A stretch of 64,000 nt of DNA from Burkholderia latens (GTDB taxonomy: Bacteria > Pseudomonadota > Gammaproteobacteria > Burkholderiales > Burkholderiaceae): assembly GCF_902499045.1 (NCBI RefSeq), contig NZ_CABVPL010000010.1, positions 1 through 64,000 on the forward strand, given 5' to 3'. Below are positions 17,782 through 27,018 of this stretch, in pieces. Positions within the stretch are counted from its first letter, which is position 1, and each line of letters opens with the position of its first letter. The notes beneath the pieces are model-generated. The model made no database searches and was not told the DNA's origin. It saw only the letters and a list, made by a program, of their open reading frames with translations. A program made the position numbers and the translations under genes.

Positions 17782-18942
17782 ATGAAACGCACGACCTTCT
17801 CTCTGATATCGCTCGCGGCGTTCGCGACAGCGCCCGTCGCGCATGCGCAGTCCAGCGTCACGCTGTACGGCGTGATCGACACGTCGATCACGTACGTGAA
17901 CCACGCGCAGGGCAAGGACAACGCGTGGATGCTCGGCAACAGCAGCGCGGGCAACCTGGCCGGCAGCCGTTGGGGCGTGAAGGGCACCGAGGATCTCGGC
18001 GGCGGGCTGAGGGCGCTGTTCCAGTTCGAGAACGGCTTCGATCCGAGCACCGGCCGGGCGGGCCAGGGCAACCGCCTGTTCGGCCGGCAGGCGTTCGTCG
18101 GACTGACGAGCGACCGCTACGGCACGCTGACGTTCGGCCGCCAGTACGATCCGCTCATCGATCTCGTGCAGGGCATCACCGCCGACAACTATCTCGGCAG
18201 CGCGTTCGCGACGCCGGGCGACGTCGACAACTACGACAACAGCTTCCGCGTCGACAACGCGGTGAAGTACACGTCGGCCGTCTATGCGGGCCTGCAGTTC
18301 GCGGCGATGTACTCGTTCGGCGGGATCGCGGGCAGCACCGGCGCCGCGCAGTCGTATTCGGCGGCCGTGTCGTACAACAACGGGCCGTTCAGCGTCGCGG
18401 GCGGCTACTTCCACGCGACCAACAGCCCCGCGTCGAACGGACTGCGCAACGGCTGGACCAGCTCGTCGGACGGCACCTTCGACGGCCCGATCAACAACGG
18501 CTATGCGAGCGCGCATTCGATCGGCATTGCACGCATCGCCGGCCAGTACGTTGCCGGCCCGTTCACGTTCGGCGTCGGCTACAGCAACGCGCAGTATCGG
18601 CGCGACGCAAGCTCGGTGTTCGACTCGAACGAGCACTACAACACCGGGCAGGGCTTCGTGAACTACCAGGCGACCAATGCGCTGCTCGTCGGCGTCGGCT
18701 ACAGCTACACGCGCTCCGGCGGCGATACGTCGGCGACGTATCACCAGGTGTCGGCCGGCGCCGACTACTCGCTGTCGAAGCGCACCGACGTGTACCTGAC
18801 AGCCGCGTACCAGCACGCGAGCGGCCAGACCGGCGACGGCAACGGCGGGGCGATGGCCGCGCAGGCGTCGATCGGGTCGTACGGCTACGCGGGCACGAGC
18901 TCGCAGACGATGGTCAACCTCGGCCTGCGTCACCGCTTCTGA
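17782..18942 (+). CDS. Gram-negative porin (OmpC/Omp32-type)
   Basis: 386 residues with a signal peptide cut after AHA (MKRTTFSLISLAAFATAPV, then AHA). The mature start QSSVTLYGVIDTSITYV and the segments GSRWGVKGTEDLGGGLRALF and FGRQAFVGLTSDRYGTLTFGR are classic for betaproteobacterial trimeric porins. The last residue is Phe (LGLRHRF), the outer-membrane insertion signal. It forms a 16-strand general or anion-selective diffusion channel. Monocistronic with its own strong ribosome site. Confidence 0.97.
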   Translation: MKRTTFSLISLAAFATAPVAHAQSSVTLYGVIDTSITYVNHAQGKDNAWMLGNSSAGNLAGSRWGVKGTEDLGGGLRALFQFENGFDPSTGRAGQGNRLFGRQAFVGLTSDRYGTLTFGRQYDPLIDLVQGITADNYLGSAFATPGDVDNYDNSFRVDNAVKYTSAVYAGLQFAAMYSFGGIAGSTGAAQSYSAAVSYNNGPFSVAGGYFHATNSPASNGLRNGWTSSSDGTFDGPINNGYASAHSIGIARIAGQYVAGPFTFGVGYSNAQYRRDASSVFDSNEHYNTGQGFVNYQATNALLVGVGYSYTRSGGDTSATYHQVSAGADYSLSKRTDVYLTAAYQHASGQTGDGNGGAMAAQASIGSYGYAGTSSQTMVNLGLRHRF

Positions 18943-19385
18943 TCGACGTCGGCCGGCTGCGGCGCGCTTGCGATCGCGCAACCGGCCGCCCGGAAACGCA
19001 TCGAGGGTGCCGGTTGCCGGACTGGCAGCGGGATTCACCGACACGGCGGCCGCGGGCCGCCGCTTTCGTTTTGGGCGCGAATGCCGGCGGCCGCGCGTTG
19101 TTCGCGCGACTTCGGCCATCTATTCATTACTGCATTCGCGACGCAACTGACGCGCGGCGTCAGGTTACCGACGGTGAACGCCGGTCCGCTTGCATGGAAA
19201 AAAGCCGCCTGTTTAGCGATTCCACTGCGTCGCGCAGCGATCCCGGCGTTTTAAAAAATGCGCGCCGAATGCGCCGGTAATTGCAAAGGAAAGTTTGATG
19301 CGAGCCATTTGCCCTTTCGCTATGGCACACTTCGCGTCTGCGTAATTTCCTTGCACCGGGCGGCCGGATCCCGCCCCATCCTGTC
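18943..19385. other. Intergenic region after the porin gene
   Basis: About 440 bases. Interrupted inverted repeats rich in GGCCGG/CCGGCC near 18950-18990 could end porin transcription, but no T-run follows. Nothing else is supported. Confidence 0.35.
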
Positions 19386-20651
19386 ATGCCGCGTCAGACT
19401 ATCCGTTCGATCAGCCACGCCACGCCGACGCTCGCCGCGGCGTTCGCGCTGTCGTGCGCGCTGCACACGCCCGCGCGCGCCGACTGCCTCGACGACGCGG
19501 CCGCGTTCCAGAAGGTCAGCGTGAGCCTGCTGCGCGGCATCGCGCAGGTCGAATCGGGGATGAATCCGAACGCCGTCAACACCAATACGAACGGCACCGT
19601 CGACATCGGCCTGATGCAGATCAACAGCACGTGGCTGCCGACGCTCGCGCGCGAAGGGATCACGCGCGAAAGCCTGTTCGATGCGTGCACGAATGCGTAC
19701 GTCGGCGCGTGGATCCTGTCGCAGAACATCCGCCAGCTCGGCCCGAACTGGAACGCGATCGGCGCGTACAACGCCGCGTCGCCCGACAAGCGCCTCGCGT
19801 ATGCGCGCAAGGTCTATGATGCAATCCGGACCCTGCCGGATTCGCCGGATACTCCCATGCCCATCCTGCCGCCCTCCTTTACGCCGCCGCAACAGGTGCA
19901 GCCGTACAACCCGTTCGCGAGCCTGAGCGTGTCGGCGCCGCCCGTCGCGCGGGCGCGCACGCTCGCTCCCGCCGCCCCGCCGCCGCAGCCGCAAGGCGGG
20001 CCTGCCGGCCCGGCCGGCACGTACAACTTCGGCTGGACCGTCACCGGCGCCGACCAGGCGAAGCCGACGCAGGTGTTCGACGACGGCGCGCGCATCTACG
20101 TGCAGTTCAGCGACATGAAACACGTGCCGGCGATCTTCACCGAAACGTCATCGGGCCGCGTGCTGATGTCGTGGGAGCTGCAGTTTCCATATGCCGTTCT
20201 GACGCGTCCCGCGCAAACGTTGATCTTCCAGCTCGGGCCGTTCGAGGCGCGCGCGCAGCGCAGCGCGGCGGGGATGACCGCGCAGGCAGGCGCCGGTGCG
20301 AACGCGGCAGCGGCAGCGGCAACGCAGCGTTCGGGCGCGACGGCGACGGCTGCCGCGACGCCCGGCGCGAAACAGCCGGCCGCGAACGCGTCGGCGTCGG
20401 CCAGGCGCACGGCGTCCGCCGATGCGCTGTGGTATCTGAACACGCCGTCGACGTCGGGAGCGGGATCGGCCGCCAGCACGGCGAATACGGCGAGCACTGC
20501 GCCCGTGTCGACGTCGTCGAACGCGCCGGCCACGTGGCCCGCTGCCGTCACGTCGAACACACCGACGCCGGCCGCACCGACGCCCGCACCGGCTGCCGCC
20601 GCGCCGGCCACGCGCGCGACCGCCGACGCGCTCTGGTACATCTCGAAGTAA
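19386..20651 (+). CDS. Lytic transglycosylase fused to a VirB9/TrbG-like domain
   Basis: 421 residues with a signal peptide to about residue 32. Residues 33-150 are an SLT goose-lysozyme-type transglycosylase with catalytic Glu56 in AQVESGMNP, then DIGLMQIN and AIGAYNA. After a Pro-rich linker, residues 212-285 (YNFGWTVTGADQAKP, VFDDGARIYVQF, then VPAIF) match the C-terminal VirB9/CagX domain of type IV secretion cores. The C-terminal third is Ala/Thr-rich with ADALWY occurring twice. The fusion would place a wall-cutting enzyme on a secretion or pilus scaffold, yet no secretion genes lie nearby. Confidence 0.85.
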   Translation: MPRQTIRSISHATPTLAAAFALSCALHTPARADCLDDAAAFQKVSVSLLRGIAQVESGMNPNAVNTNTNGTVDIGLMQINSTWLPTLAREGITRESLFDACTNAYVGAWILSQNIRQLGPNWNAIGAYNAASPDKRLAYARKVYDAIRTLPDSPDTPMPILPPSFTPPQQVQPYNPFASLSVSAPPVARARTLAPAAPPPQPQGGPAGPAGTYNFGWTVTGADQAKPTQVFDDGARIYVQFSDMKHVPAIFTETSSGRVLMSWELQFPYAVLTRPAQTLIFQLGPFEARAQRSAAGMTAQAGAGANAAAAAATQRSGATATAAATPGAKQPAANASASARRTASADALWYLNTPSTSGAGSAASTANTASTAPVSTSSNAPATWPAAVTSNTPTPAAPTPAPAAAAPATRATADALWYISK

Positions 20652-20933
20652 CGCGCACGCGAACGCGGCTTCGCATGCGTGGCGATCATCTCGTCGTGGT
20701 CGGCGCAAGTTCTGGCGCGTTCATGCCGCTCGCGCATGGCCGGCGATCCATGCAATTCACGCCGAAATACGCGCGCAGACAGCGCGACATCGATCGTCCG
20801 GTATTCGTAACGCACATCACGCCGGACCTCGGCCGGCGATCGCGCGAATCCCGCGGCAACCGCGATCACGCCCGGCGCGACGATTCACGCCGGTCCGATC
20901 CTCGTCGCGCCGCTTCCCCGCCGGCCGCTTCGG

Positions 20934-21269
20934 TCAGCCGCGCCGCACCCAGATCACCTTCCCGTCGCGAATGCCGAGATCGCGGCGCTCCGCGCGGTAG
21001 TCCATCGTGCCCGGCAGCGACTTGCCGTCGCGTTCGAGCACGCGCCACAGGCAGCCGTCCAGCAGTGCGGCCGCGTCGGCTTCGGTCTTGCCGATCAGCG
21101 CGTCGTCCGGGGCGGCGTCGGCCTTGCACGAAGCCGCGGCGCCCGACGGCGCCGGATTCATTACCGCGCCGCCGGCGGTGGCGTTCGGATGCTTCGTGTT
21201 CATGTCCGCACATCCTGAAAAGGTTGCGCTCACAACGAGCGCAACGATCATCGCGATCGCGTTCTTCAT
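20934..21269 (-). CDS. I78-family peptidase-inhibitor-like lipoprotein
   Basis: 111 residues from the ATG at 21269, which has GGAG six nt upstream; an ATG at 21281 is the alternative. A lipobox-like end to the signal peptide (ATFSGC) makes it a probable lipoprotein. The C-terminal half (LIGKTEADAAALLDG, then PGTMDYRAERRDLGI and DGKVIWVRRG) follows the I78 inhibitor pattern, small proteins that bind serine proteases through an exposed loop. It probably guards the periplasm against proteases. No operon partner. Confidence 0.8.
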   Translation of the reverse strand: MKNAIAMIVALVVSATFSGCADMNTKHPNATAGGAVMNPAPSGAAASCKADAAPDDALIGKTEADAAALLDGCLWRVLERDGKSLPGTMDYRAERRDLGIRDGKVIWVRRG

Positions 21270-21549
21270 CGGTTTCTCCATGTCGCGGCCCCGCGGCCCA
21301 CGCGACGGCATGACGCGAACGGCCGGGCATTTCGTGCGTAATCGATTGCGCGCGCCGCGCGAGCCGCGTCCCTGCGGATGCGGGCCGGCGAACGGCGGCA
21401 CTGCGCGACGCGGTCAGGCCGCCTCGGCCTTCGTCAGTCGCGGGCGCGGCACCGCGCCGCGCCCGCCGTGCATGTTACCGCACGCGATCCGCGGCAACCG
21501 CGACACCGGCGCCCGCATCCGTCATGCGCGATGCGCGCCGGCGTCTCGT

Positions 21550-22329
21550 TCAGAACTTGTACGTCGCGCCGGCCATTCCATAGTAATTGCTGCGCGTCTG
21601 CACGATCGGGCTGTCGCCGTAACGTCCGAGCAGGCGCGTCACGCCGCCGGTCGCGAGCACCGACCAATGCCGCGATACGTTCCAGTTCCACGCGACCGAC
21701 ATCGTCGCGCTGTCGATCCCGCCGCTCGTCGAATACGGCCGGAAGCGGCTCGTCAACGACTGCGCGGTGGTCACGCCATAGAACGTCTGCGTATAGCGTC
21801 CGGTGCCGGCATGCACGCTGCCTGTCACGATGATCTCGTGCTGCGCGGTCTTGAACACGGGTACCGCGAGATCGACATGGCCCGATACGCCGCGCGACGT
21901 ATGTGTGACCGGCGTATCGACGGTGACACTGAGTTCGGCCGCATTGAACAGCGTGACGCCTGCGCGCACGCCGACGAGCACCGAGCCAGGAATCCGGCCC
22001 ATCCCCTTCAGGTAGTCCGAGCCCGGCAGGTCAAAGCGATTGTCATCCGCGCGGCCGGCGTCGTAGTTCACCGCCGCCGACACGAACACGCCGTGCGGCA
22101 GGTCCAGCCGGTAGCCGGCGCCGTCGGTACTGTCGATGAAGAAGCCGTTGCCCAATTTCGCGGAAAACCCCGGCGCGACGACCCCGCGATACTGGTCGCT
22201 CCCCTGGTAGCGCGGCGCGAACCCGCCGCCGAGCGAAATCGAATACTGGTTTTCCGCGTGAGCGGCAGCAGCAAGGGTCAGGCCGGCGAGCGGCACGCAA
22301 TAACGGGAACGGCGAAGGGTTGAGCGCAC
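21550..22329 (-). CDS. MipA/OmpV family outer-membrane protein
   Basis: 259 residues with a signal peptide ending AHAEN. ISLGGGFAPRYQGSDQYRG is the conserved N-terminal family block, and the protein ends in Phe (GATYKF), as for outer-membrane barrels. MipA was described as a scaffold between a transglycosylase and a penicillin-binding protein; OmpV-type members are induced by stress. Divergent from a response-regulator gene, 216 bases apart, with phased repeats between them, so it is probably the target of that system. Confidence 0.93.
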   Translation of the reverse strand: MRSTLRRSRYCVPLAGLTLAAAAHAENQYSISLGGGFAPRYQGSDQYRGVVAPGFSAKLGNGFFIDSTDGAGYRLDLPHGVFVSAAVNYDAGRADDNRFDLPGSDYLKGMGRIPGSVLVGVRAGVTLFNAAELSVTVDTPVTHTSRGVSGHVDLAVPVFKTAQHEIIVTGSVHAGTGRYTQTFYGVTTAQSLTSRFRPYSTSGGIDSATMSVAWNWNVSRHWSVLATGGVTRLLGRYGDSPIVQTRSNYYGMAGATYKF

Positions 22330-22416
22330 AATATCGAGATAAGAGTGACGGAAGCCCGAAGTCTAGGTGCCGCCGCGCGCCGAGACTGTCCCGAATCTGC
22401 GGAGAATCTGTGCTCA

Positions 22417-22441
22417 ATTGTGATCGATTGTTCTTGATTGT
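22417..22441 (+). promoter_or_regulatory. Three ATTGT direct repeats at 10-bp spacing, likely response-regulator site
   Basis: ATTGT occurs at 22417, 22427 and 22437, exactly one helical turn apart, in the 216-base region between the MipA gene and the response regulator. Tandem direct repeats with 10-11 bp spacing are the usual binding layout of OmpR/PhoB-type regulators, which the adjacent gene encodes. This is inference from pattern and position. Confidence 0.5.
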
Positions 22442-22545
22442 CGTGCGGCTGCGCCGGCCGCCGGAACGCGGGATAAAATTCGCGTGCCGCGCCGCCGCGT
22501 GCCCGGCTGCCGGGCGCGGGACGACGCGCGCATTTCGAAGAAACC

Positions 22546-23271
22546 ATGAACGACAATCCGCTTAAATACCGTGTGCTGCTGATCGAGGACGACGACCGTC
22601 TCGCGCAGCTCGTGCGCGAATACCTCGACAGCTACGAATTCGCGGTGACGGTCGTGCGGCGCGGCGACCTGGCCGTTGCGGCGGTGCGCGAGCACCAGCC
22701 CGCGCTCGTGATACTCGACCTGATGCTCCCGAATCTCGACGGGATGGAAGTGTGCCGGCGCATTCGCGCGTTCACCAACGTCCCGGTGCTGATTCTCACC
22801 GCGCGTGCGGACGTCTACGATCAGGTTGCGGGCCTCGAGACCGGCGCCGACGACTACGTGACGAAGCCGATCGAGCCGCGCGTGCTGGTCGCGCGCGCTC
22901 GCGCACTGCTGCGGCGCGCGCGGCCGGCCGCGCCGGAAATGGCCACCGCCGCGCCCGAAGCGCTGGTCTTCGGCGAACTGACGATTTCGCCGCCGAACCG
23001 CACGGTCACGTGGCGCGGGGAGCCGGTCGACCTGAAGACCGCGGAGTTCAACCTGCTGCTGATCCTCGCGCGCGCGGCCGGCACCGTGCTGAGCCGCGAC
23101 GACATCCTGAAGCAGTTGCGCGGTATCGAATTCGACGGGCTCGACCGCTCGGTCGATTCCGGCATCTCGAAGCTGCGCCGCCGCTTCGAGGACGCGTCGT
23201 CGGAGCCGCACAAGATCAAGACGATCTGGGGCCGCGGCTATCTGTTCAGCCCTTCCGCATGGGACGAATAA
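22546..23271 (+). CDS. OmpR-family response regulator (RstA-like)
   Basis: 241 residues. Receiver domain with acidic pocket EDDD at 14-17, phosphoacceptor Asp58 in ILDLMLPNLDG and Lys107 in YVTKPIE. The C-terminal winged-helix DNA-binding domain ends with IKTIWGRGYLFS. The histidine kinase gene begins at the next base after the stop, so the pair is coupled. Overall arrangement and kinase similarity resemble E. coli RstAB. The neighbouring MipA gene and its own promoter are the likely targets. Confidence 0.96.
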   Translation: MNDNPLKYRVLLIEDDDRLAQLVREYLDSYEFAVTVVRRGDLAVAAVREHQPALVILDLMLPNLDGMEVCRRIRAFTNVPVLILTARADVYDQVAGLETGADDYVTKPIEPRVLVARARALLRRARPAAPEMATAAPEALVFGELTISPPNRTVTWRGEPVDLKTAEFNLLLILARAAGTVLSRDDILKQLRGIEFDGLDRSVDSGISKLRRRFEDASSEPHKIKTIWGRGYLFSPSAWDE

Positions 23272-24633
23272 ATGCTGCGCCCATTGATCAGGCTGTACCT
23301 CGTCGTGATCCTGTGCGTCGCCGGATCGATCGCGTTCATCCAGTTCTCGTTCGACCGGATCTTCTACGAGCGCGCGGCGCAGGCGCAACGCGACTCGCTG
23401 ACGACCTACGCATTCGTGCTGAACGACTATCTCGAACGCCATCCCGGTGCGCAGCGCACGGTCGCGCTGCGTGAGCTCGCGAAGCACGGCAACGAAGGAT
23501 TCGACTTCGTGACGATCGCAGAGGCGCGCGCGCAACTGAGCGGCGCGCCGCTGCGCGACCTCGACGCGGGCAGGATCGCGATCAGCTATGACGGCAAGGA
23601 TTACTACATGCCGCTCGCGGACGGCTCCGTGCTGCATGCGCGCCCGATCCAGCCGTTCGACCTGGACATCAAGATCTACGCCTATCTGCTGCTCGCGCTC
23701 GCCGCGCTGCTTGCGGTCGTGTTGTGGATCTCGTATCACTGGCGCGACCTGCGCAAGCTGCAAGCCGCCGCGCATTCGTTCGGCGCGGGCAGGCTGTCGA
23801 CGCGCGTGAAGCTGTCCGGACGATCGAACATCTACGAGCTGTCGCAGCAATTCAACGACATGGCCGAGCGGATCGAAGCGTCGATCCAGCAGCAGCGCGA
23901 GATGATGCACGCGATCTCGCACGAGCTGAAGACGCCGCTCGCCCGCCTCGAATTCGGCCTCGCGCTGCTCGCCGACTCCGACGACGGCGGCCGGATGCGC
24001 GAACGCCGCGACGAACTGCGGCGCGACGTGCGCGAACTCGACGAGCTCGTGACCGAGTTGCTGACGATCGGGCGGCTGGAGCAAGGCGCAAGCGAACTCG
24101 CGCCGATGGACGTCGTCGTCGACGCGTTGATCGACAGCGTCGCCGGCAACGTCGCGAACGACGTCGCCGATCGCGGCCTCGCGCTCGGCGTATCGGCGAC
24201 CGTCGCACCCGCGACCCACGTCTGCGATCCGAAACTCGTCGCGCGTGCGCTGCTGAACCTGATCCGCAACGCCGCGCGCTATGCGTCGCGCACGGTCCTG
24301 CTGTCCGCGACGCACGACGCGTCCGGTGCGCTGGTGCTGAGCGTCGACGACGACGGCCCCGGCATTCCGGCCGCCGACCGAGCCCGCGTGTTCGAGCCGT
24401 TCCAGCGGCTCGACTCGAGCCGCGACCGGCAGACCGGCGGGTTCGGTCTGGGCCTCGCGATCGTGCGGCGCGTCGCGCTCGTGCATGGCGGCGACGTGCG
24501 GCTCGAGGATTCGCCGCTCGGCGGCGCACGCTTCGTGATCACGCTGCCGCCGCGCGCGGTGCCGGCGTTTCGGGACGAGGCGTGGATGGATGATCGCGGC
24601 GAACGCGCGAGTACGCTCACGCGCGCCGGATGA
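23272..24633 (+). CDS. Sensor histidine kinase (RstB-like)
   Basis: 453 residues. Transmembrane segments at about 7-27 and 134-154 flank a periplasmic domain of about 105 residues. HAMP follows, then the H-box HAISHELKTPLARLE with His217, and the ATPase N, G1 and G2 boxes (NLIRNAARYA, DDDGPGIP, GGFGLGLAI). Domain sizes and the SRDR segment before G2 resemble RstB. It phosphorylates the response regulator encoded directly upstream. The stimulus is unknown. Confidence 0.95.
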   Translation: MLRPLIRLYLVVILCVAGSIAFIQFSFDRIFYERAAQAQRDSLTTYAFVLNDYLERHPGAQRTVALRELAKHGNEGFDFVTIAEARAQLSGAPLRDLDAGRIAISYDGKDYYMPLADGSVLHARPIQPFDLDIKIYAYLLLALAALLAVVLWISYHWRDLRKLQAAAHSFGAGRLSTRVKLSGRSNIYELSQQFNDMAERIEASIQQQREMMHAISHELKTPLARLEFGLALLADSDDGGRMRERRDELRRDVRELDELVTELLTIGRLEQGASELAPMDVVVDALIDSVAGNVANDVADRGLALGVSATVAPATHVCDPKLVARALLNLIRNAARYASRTVLLSATHDASGALVLSVDDDGPGIPAADRARVFEPFQRLDSSRDRQTGGFGLGLAIVRRVALVHGGDVRLEDSPLGGARFVITLPPRAVPAFRDEAWMDDRGERASTLTRAG

Positions 24634-24676
24634 AAGCGCGACGCTTCGCAGCGTCGCAGCCGGCGATCACCGCCGC

Positions 24677-25114
24677 TTATCCGCCGACCTTGAACGCCGG
24701 CAGCTGCTGCCCGAGCCGCGCGCCCATTTCCGCGCCGAGCGCCTGCAGCGCATTGAACGGACGGATCATCACCTCGAATTCGACGATCCGCCCGTTGGCG
24801 TCGAAGCGGATCATGTCGATTCCCTTCAACCGCTTGTCGCCGATCGTCGCACTGAATTCGAGCACGATGCTCGTGCCGTCGTCATCGGCGAACTGGCGAT
24901 GGTATTCGAAGTTGTCGAGGATCGTGACGACCGTGCGCAGCGCGAGCAACAGCGCGGGTGCCGGTCCGTACGGCTTGAACGCCATCGGCGAGCGGAACAC
25001 GGCGTCCGGATGGACGATCGTATGGAGCTCGCCGAAATCCTTGCGCGCGAGCATCGCGTGCCAGGCGTCGAGCGATTTCGCGACGGCGGGCTGGAGATTC
25101 GATAATGGTTGCAT
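24677..25114 (-). CDS. Nuclear transport factor 2-like (SnoaL) family protein
   Basis: 145 residues from the ATG at 25114, with GGAG ten nt upstream. The cone-shaped NTF2-like fold is suggested by the helical start (LDAWHAMLARKDFGELHTIV), HPDAVFRSPMAFKPYGP and the strand-rich end (GIDMIRFDANGRIVEFEVM, then IRP). Family members bind or isomerise small hydrophobic molecules; no catalytic assignment is possible here. It lies 96 nt downstream of the quinone oxidoreductase gene and could be co-transcribed with it. Confidence 0.85.
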   Translation of the reverse strand: MQPLSNLQPAVAKSLDAWHAMLARKDFGELHTIVHPDAVFRSPMAFKPYGPAPALLLALRTVVTILDNFEYHRQFADDDGTSIVLEFSATIGDKRLKGIDMIRFDANGRIVEFEVMIRPFNALQALGAEMGARLGQQLPAFKVGG

Positions 25115-25210
25115 GCTCAGCGACTCCGATAACGTCACACGAAGAACGATCAGCGCTCGCGGACGGCGCTCGGCCGGGCCGCCCCGCAATGCCGTCACGA
25201 AACAGCGCGA

Positions 25211-26191
25211 TCATGCGTCCGGCAGGATCACGACCTTGCCCTTGACCTGCCGGGTCGCCATCCGCGCGATCGCGTCGGCCGCGGCCGACAGCGGCACGCG
25301 CTCGGTGATTGCCGGCCGGATCTTGCCGGCCGCGAACCATTGCGCGAGCTGGCGCATGTTCGCCGCGTGCTGCGCCGGGTCGCGCCGCACCGCGTCGCCC
25401 CAGAACACGCCGAGGATGTCGCGCTCCTTGAGCAGTGCAAGGTTCAGCGCGATCTTCGGAATCTCGCCCGCGGCGAAACCCACCACGAGGAAGCGGCCGC
25501 GCCACGCGGTCGCGCGCAGCGCCGCCTCGGTGTACGCGCCGCCCACCGGATCGTAGACGACGTCCGCGCCGCGCCCGCCCGTCAGTTCGTCGACGCGGCG
25601 CCGCAGGTCTTCGGTCGCATAGTCGATCGTGTCGTCCGCGCCGGCTTCACGGCACAGCGCGAGTTTCTCCGCACTGGACGCAGCCGCGATCACGCGCGCA
25701 CCGAACGCCTTCCCGATCTCGATCGCGGCCAGCCCGACGCCGCCGGCCGCGCCGAGCACCAGCAGCGTCTCGCCGGGCTGCACGCGCGCGCGCTGCTGCA
25801 GCGCATGCAGCGACGTGCCGTACGCGAGCACCAGCGCCGCGCCCTGCTCGAACGTCATGCCCGGCGGCAGCGCCGCGATCTGGTGTACGTCGGCCAAGCA
25901 CTGCTCCGCGAAACCGCCATGACCGGTGAACGCGACCACCTCGTCGCCCGGCCGCCAGTCGCTCACGCCGTCGCCGACCGCGTCGATCACGCCGGCGAAT
26001 TCCGCGCCGGGCGAGAACGGCAGCGCCGGCTTCACCTGATACAGCCCCTGCACGATCAGCGCATCCGGGAAATTGAGCGACGCCGCCTTCACGCGGATCC
26101 GCACTTGGCCGGCGGCCGGTTCGGGAATCGCGACGTCGTCGATGCGCAAACGGTCGATCGGGCCGAACGCGGTACACAACAGGGCTTTCAT
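25211..26191 (-). CDS. NADPH:quinone oxidoreductase family protein (zinc-free MDR)
   Basis: 326 residues, the normal length for quinone oxidoreductases of the medium-chain dehydrogenase superfamily. The N-terminal GroES-like domain has SPGAEFAGVIDAVG; the Rossmann domain has the nucleotide motif LGAAGGVGLAAIEIG at about 145-160. No structural-zinc cysteine cluster is seen. It reduces quinones or enoyl-type carbonyl compounds with NADPH. Probably transcribed with the NTF2-like gene. Confidence 0.93.
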   Translation of the reverse strand: MKALLCTAFGPIDRLRIDDVAIPEPAAGQVRIRVKAASLNFPDALIVQGLYQVKPALPFSPGAEFAGVIDAVGDGVSDWRPGDEVVAFTGHGGFAEQCLADVHQIAALPPGMTFEQGAALVLAYGTSLHALQQRARVQPGETLLVLGAAGGVGLAAIEIGKAFGARVIAAASSAEKLALCREAGADDTIDYATEDLRRRVDELTGGRGADVVYDPVGGAYTEAALRATAWRGRFLVVGFAAGEIPKIALNLALLKERDILGVFWGDAVRRDPAQHAANMRQLAQWFAAGKIRPAITERVPLSAAADAIARMATRQVKGKVVILPDA

Positions 26192-26589
26192 GTCGTCTCT
26201 CCTCGCGCGGCCTGCCCGCGCATCGATACGTCAGCGGGGCGCGCCCGCGAGCGGACCGCCACGCGTCGCCGGCGCCCGCCCATGCGAGGTCCGGTCGCTC
26301 CGCGCGTGCTCGCTCGATGCATGCTCCATCGCGTCCGTCTCCTGTCGGGCGGCGCACCGGCGCGGGCGTCGGCACCGGTTGCCCGGTACTGGATGATCGG
26401 TTGGTGACTGCAAGTAGTCGCAGGAATTTAGCACGGTCGTTCGGAACCGACAATGCTGGCGTACCGCGGGGGCCGTGAAGGGTCGATCGGCGACTGGTGG
26501 CAGGCGCTCGCGGCGCGCGGGGCCGGGCCGTCGCGAGCGAGCGCGGTCGTGCGCCGGGCCGCTCACGTTGCCCCGCGCACGACCGTCGA
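26192..26589. other. Intergenic region before the accessory segment
   Basis: About 400 bases upstream of the quinone oxidoreductase, holding its promoter on the minus strand near 26390-26460, where the composition becomes less G+C-rich. A plus-strand frame from 26453 is not recognisable as a protein. Confidence 0.35.
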
Positions 26590-26700
26590 TCAACTCGCGC
26601 TCCGCTTCGCCAGGTGATCCGTGATCGACACGCGGATGCGCGTGCCGGTCGCCGCGAACATCGCGTTGGTCAGCGCCGGCGCGACCGGCGGCAGCGACCG
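26590..26700 (-). pseudogene. C-terminal stub of a molybdenum hydroxylase large subunit
   Basis: The minus strand reads RSLPPVAPALTNAMFAATG, then TRIRV and a stop at 26590. This is the conserved C-terminal end of xanthine dehydrogenase / isoquinoline 1-oxidoreductase molybdopterin subunits (PP.APA..NA.FAATG.R.R). Everything upstream of these 36 codons is gone, replaced at 26701 by transposase sequence. It marks a deletion or insertion breakpoint. Confidence 0.7.
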
Positions 26701-26946
26701 TTCGAGCCGAAGTATCCGGTCGTGTTCTTCGGCGCGTTGCGAGTCAAGATCCGCGACGAGGGCGTGGTGCGCAGCTTCGGAACTTCATCACGGCGCGCGA
26801 CCGACTTCCCGTCGGATGAGGCAACGCTCAGACCGATCTGGCTGGCGCGGCGCGATGTCGTGGCCAAGTGGCCCGATTCCCGGCGGGATTGGAAGAGCGC
26901 CACGACTCGGTTCGCGCCGCTTTTCCCGGAACGATTCACCATTGGA
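26701..26946 (+). mobile_element. IS256-family transposase remnant, internally deleted
   Basis: The plus-strand frame begins inside the catalytic region (KYPVVFFGALRVKIRDEGVV) and, after a deletion near 26775, continues with the C-terminal family segment (DEATLRPIWLARRDVVAKW, then PDSRRDWKSATTRFAPLF). A whole IS256-type transposase has about 400 residues; about 80 remain. The second Asp of FFDALRVK is Gly here. The left edge abuts the molybdenum-hydroxylase stub with no gap. No terminal repeats are visible. Confidence 0.65.
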
Positions 26947-27018
26947 GTCTGGATCTGGATCCGCCTCGCACACGGAATTCCGGATACCTTCAGGTACGGC
27001 AACGCGTACGATTCCTCG

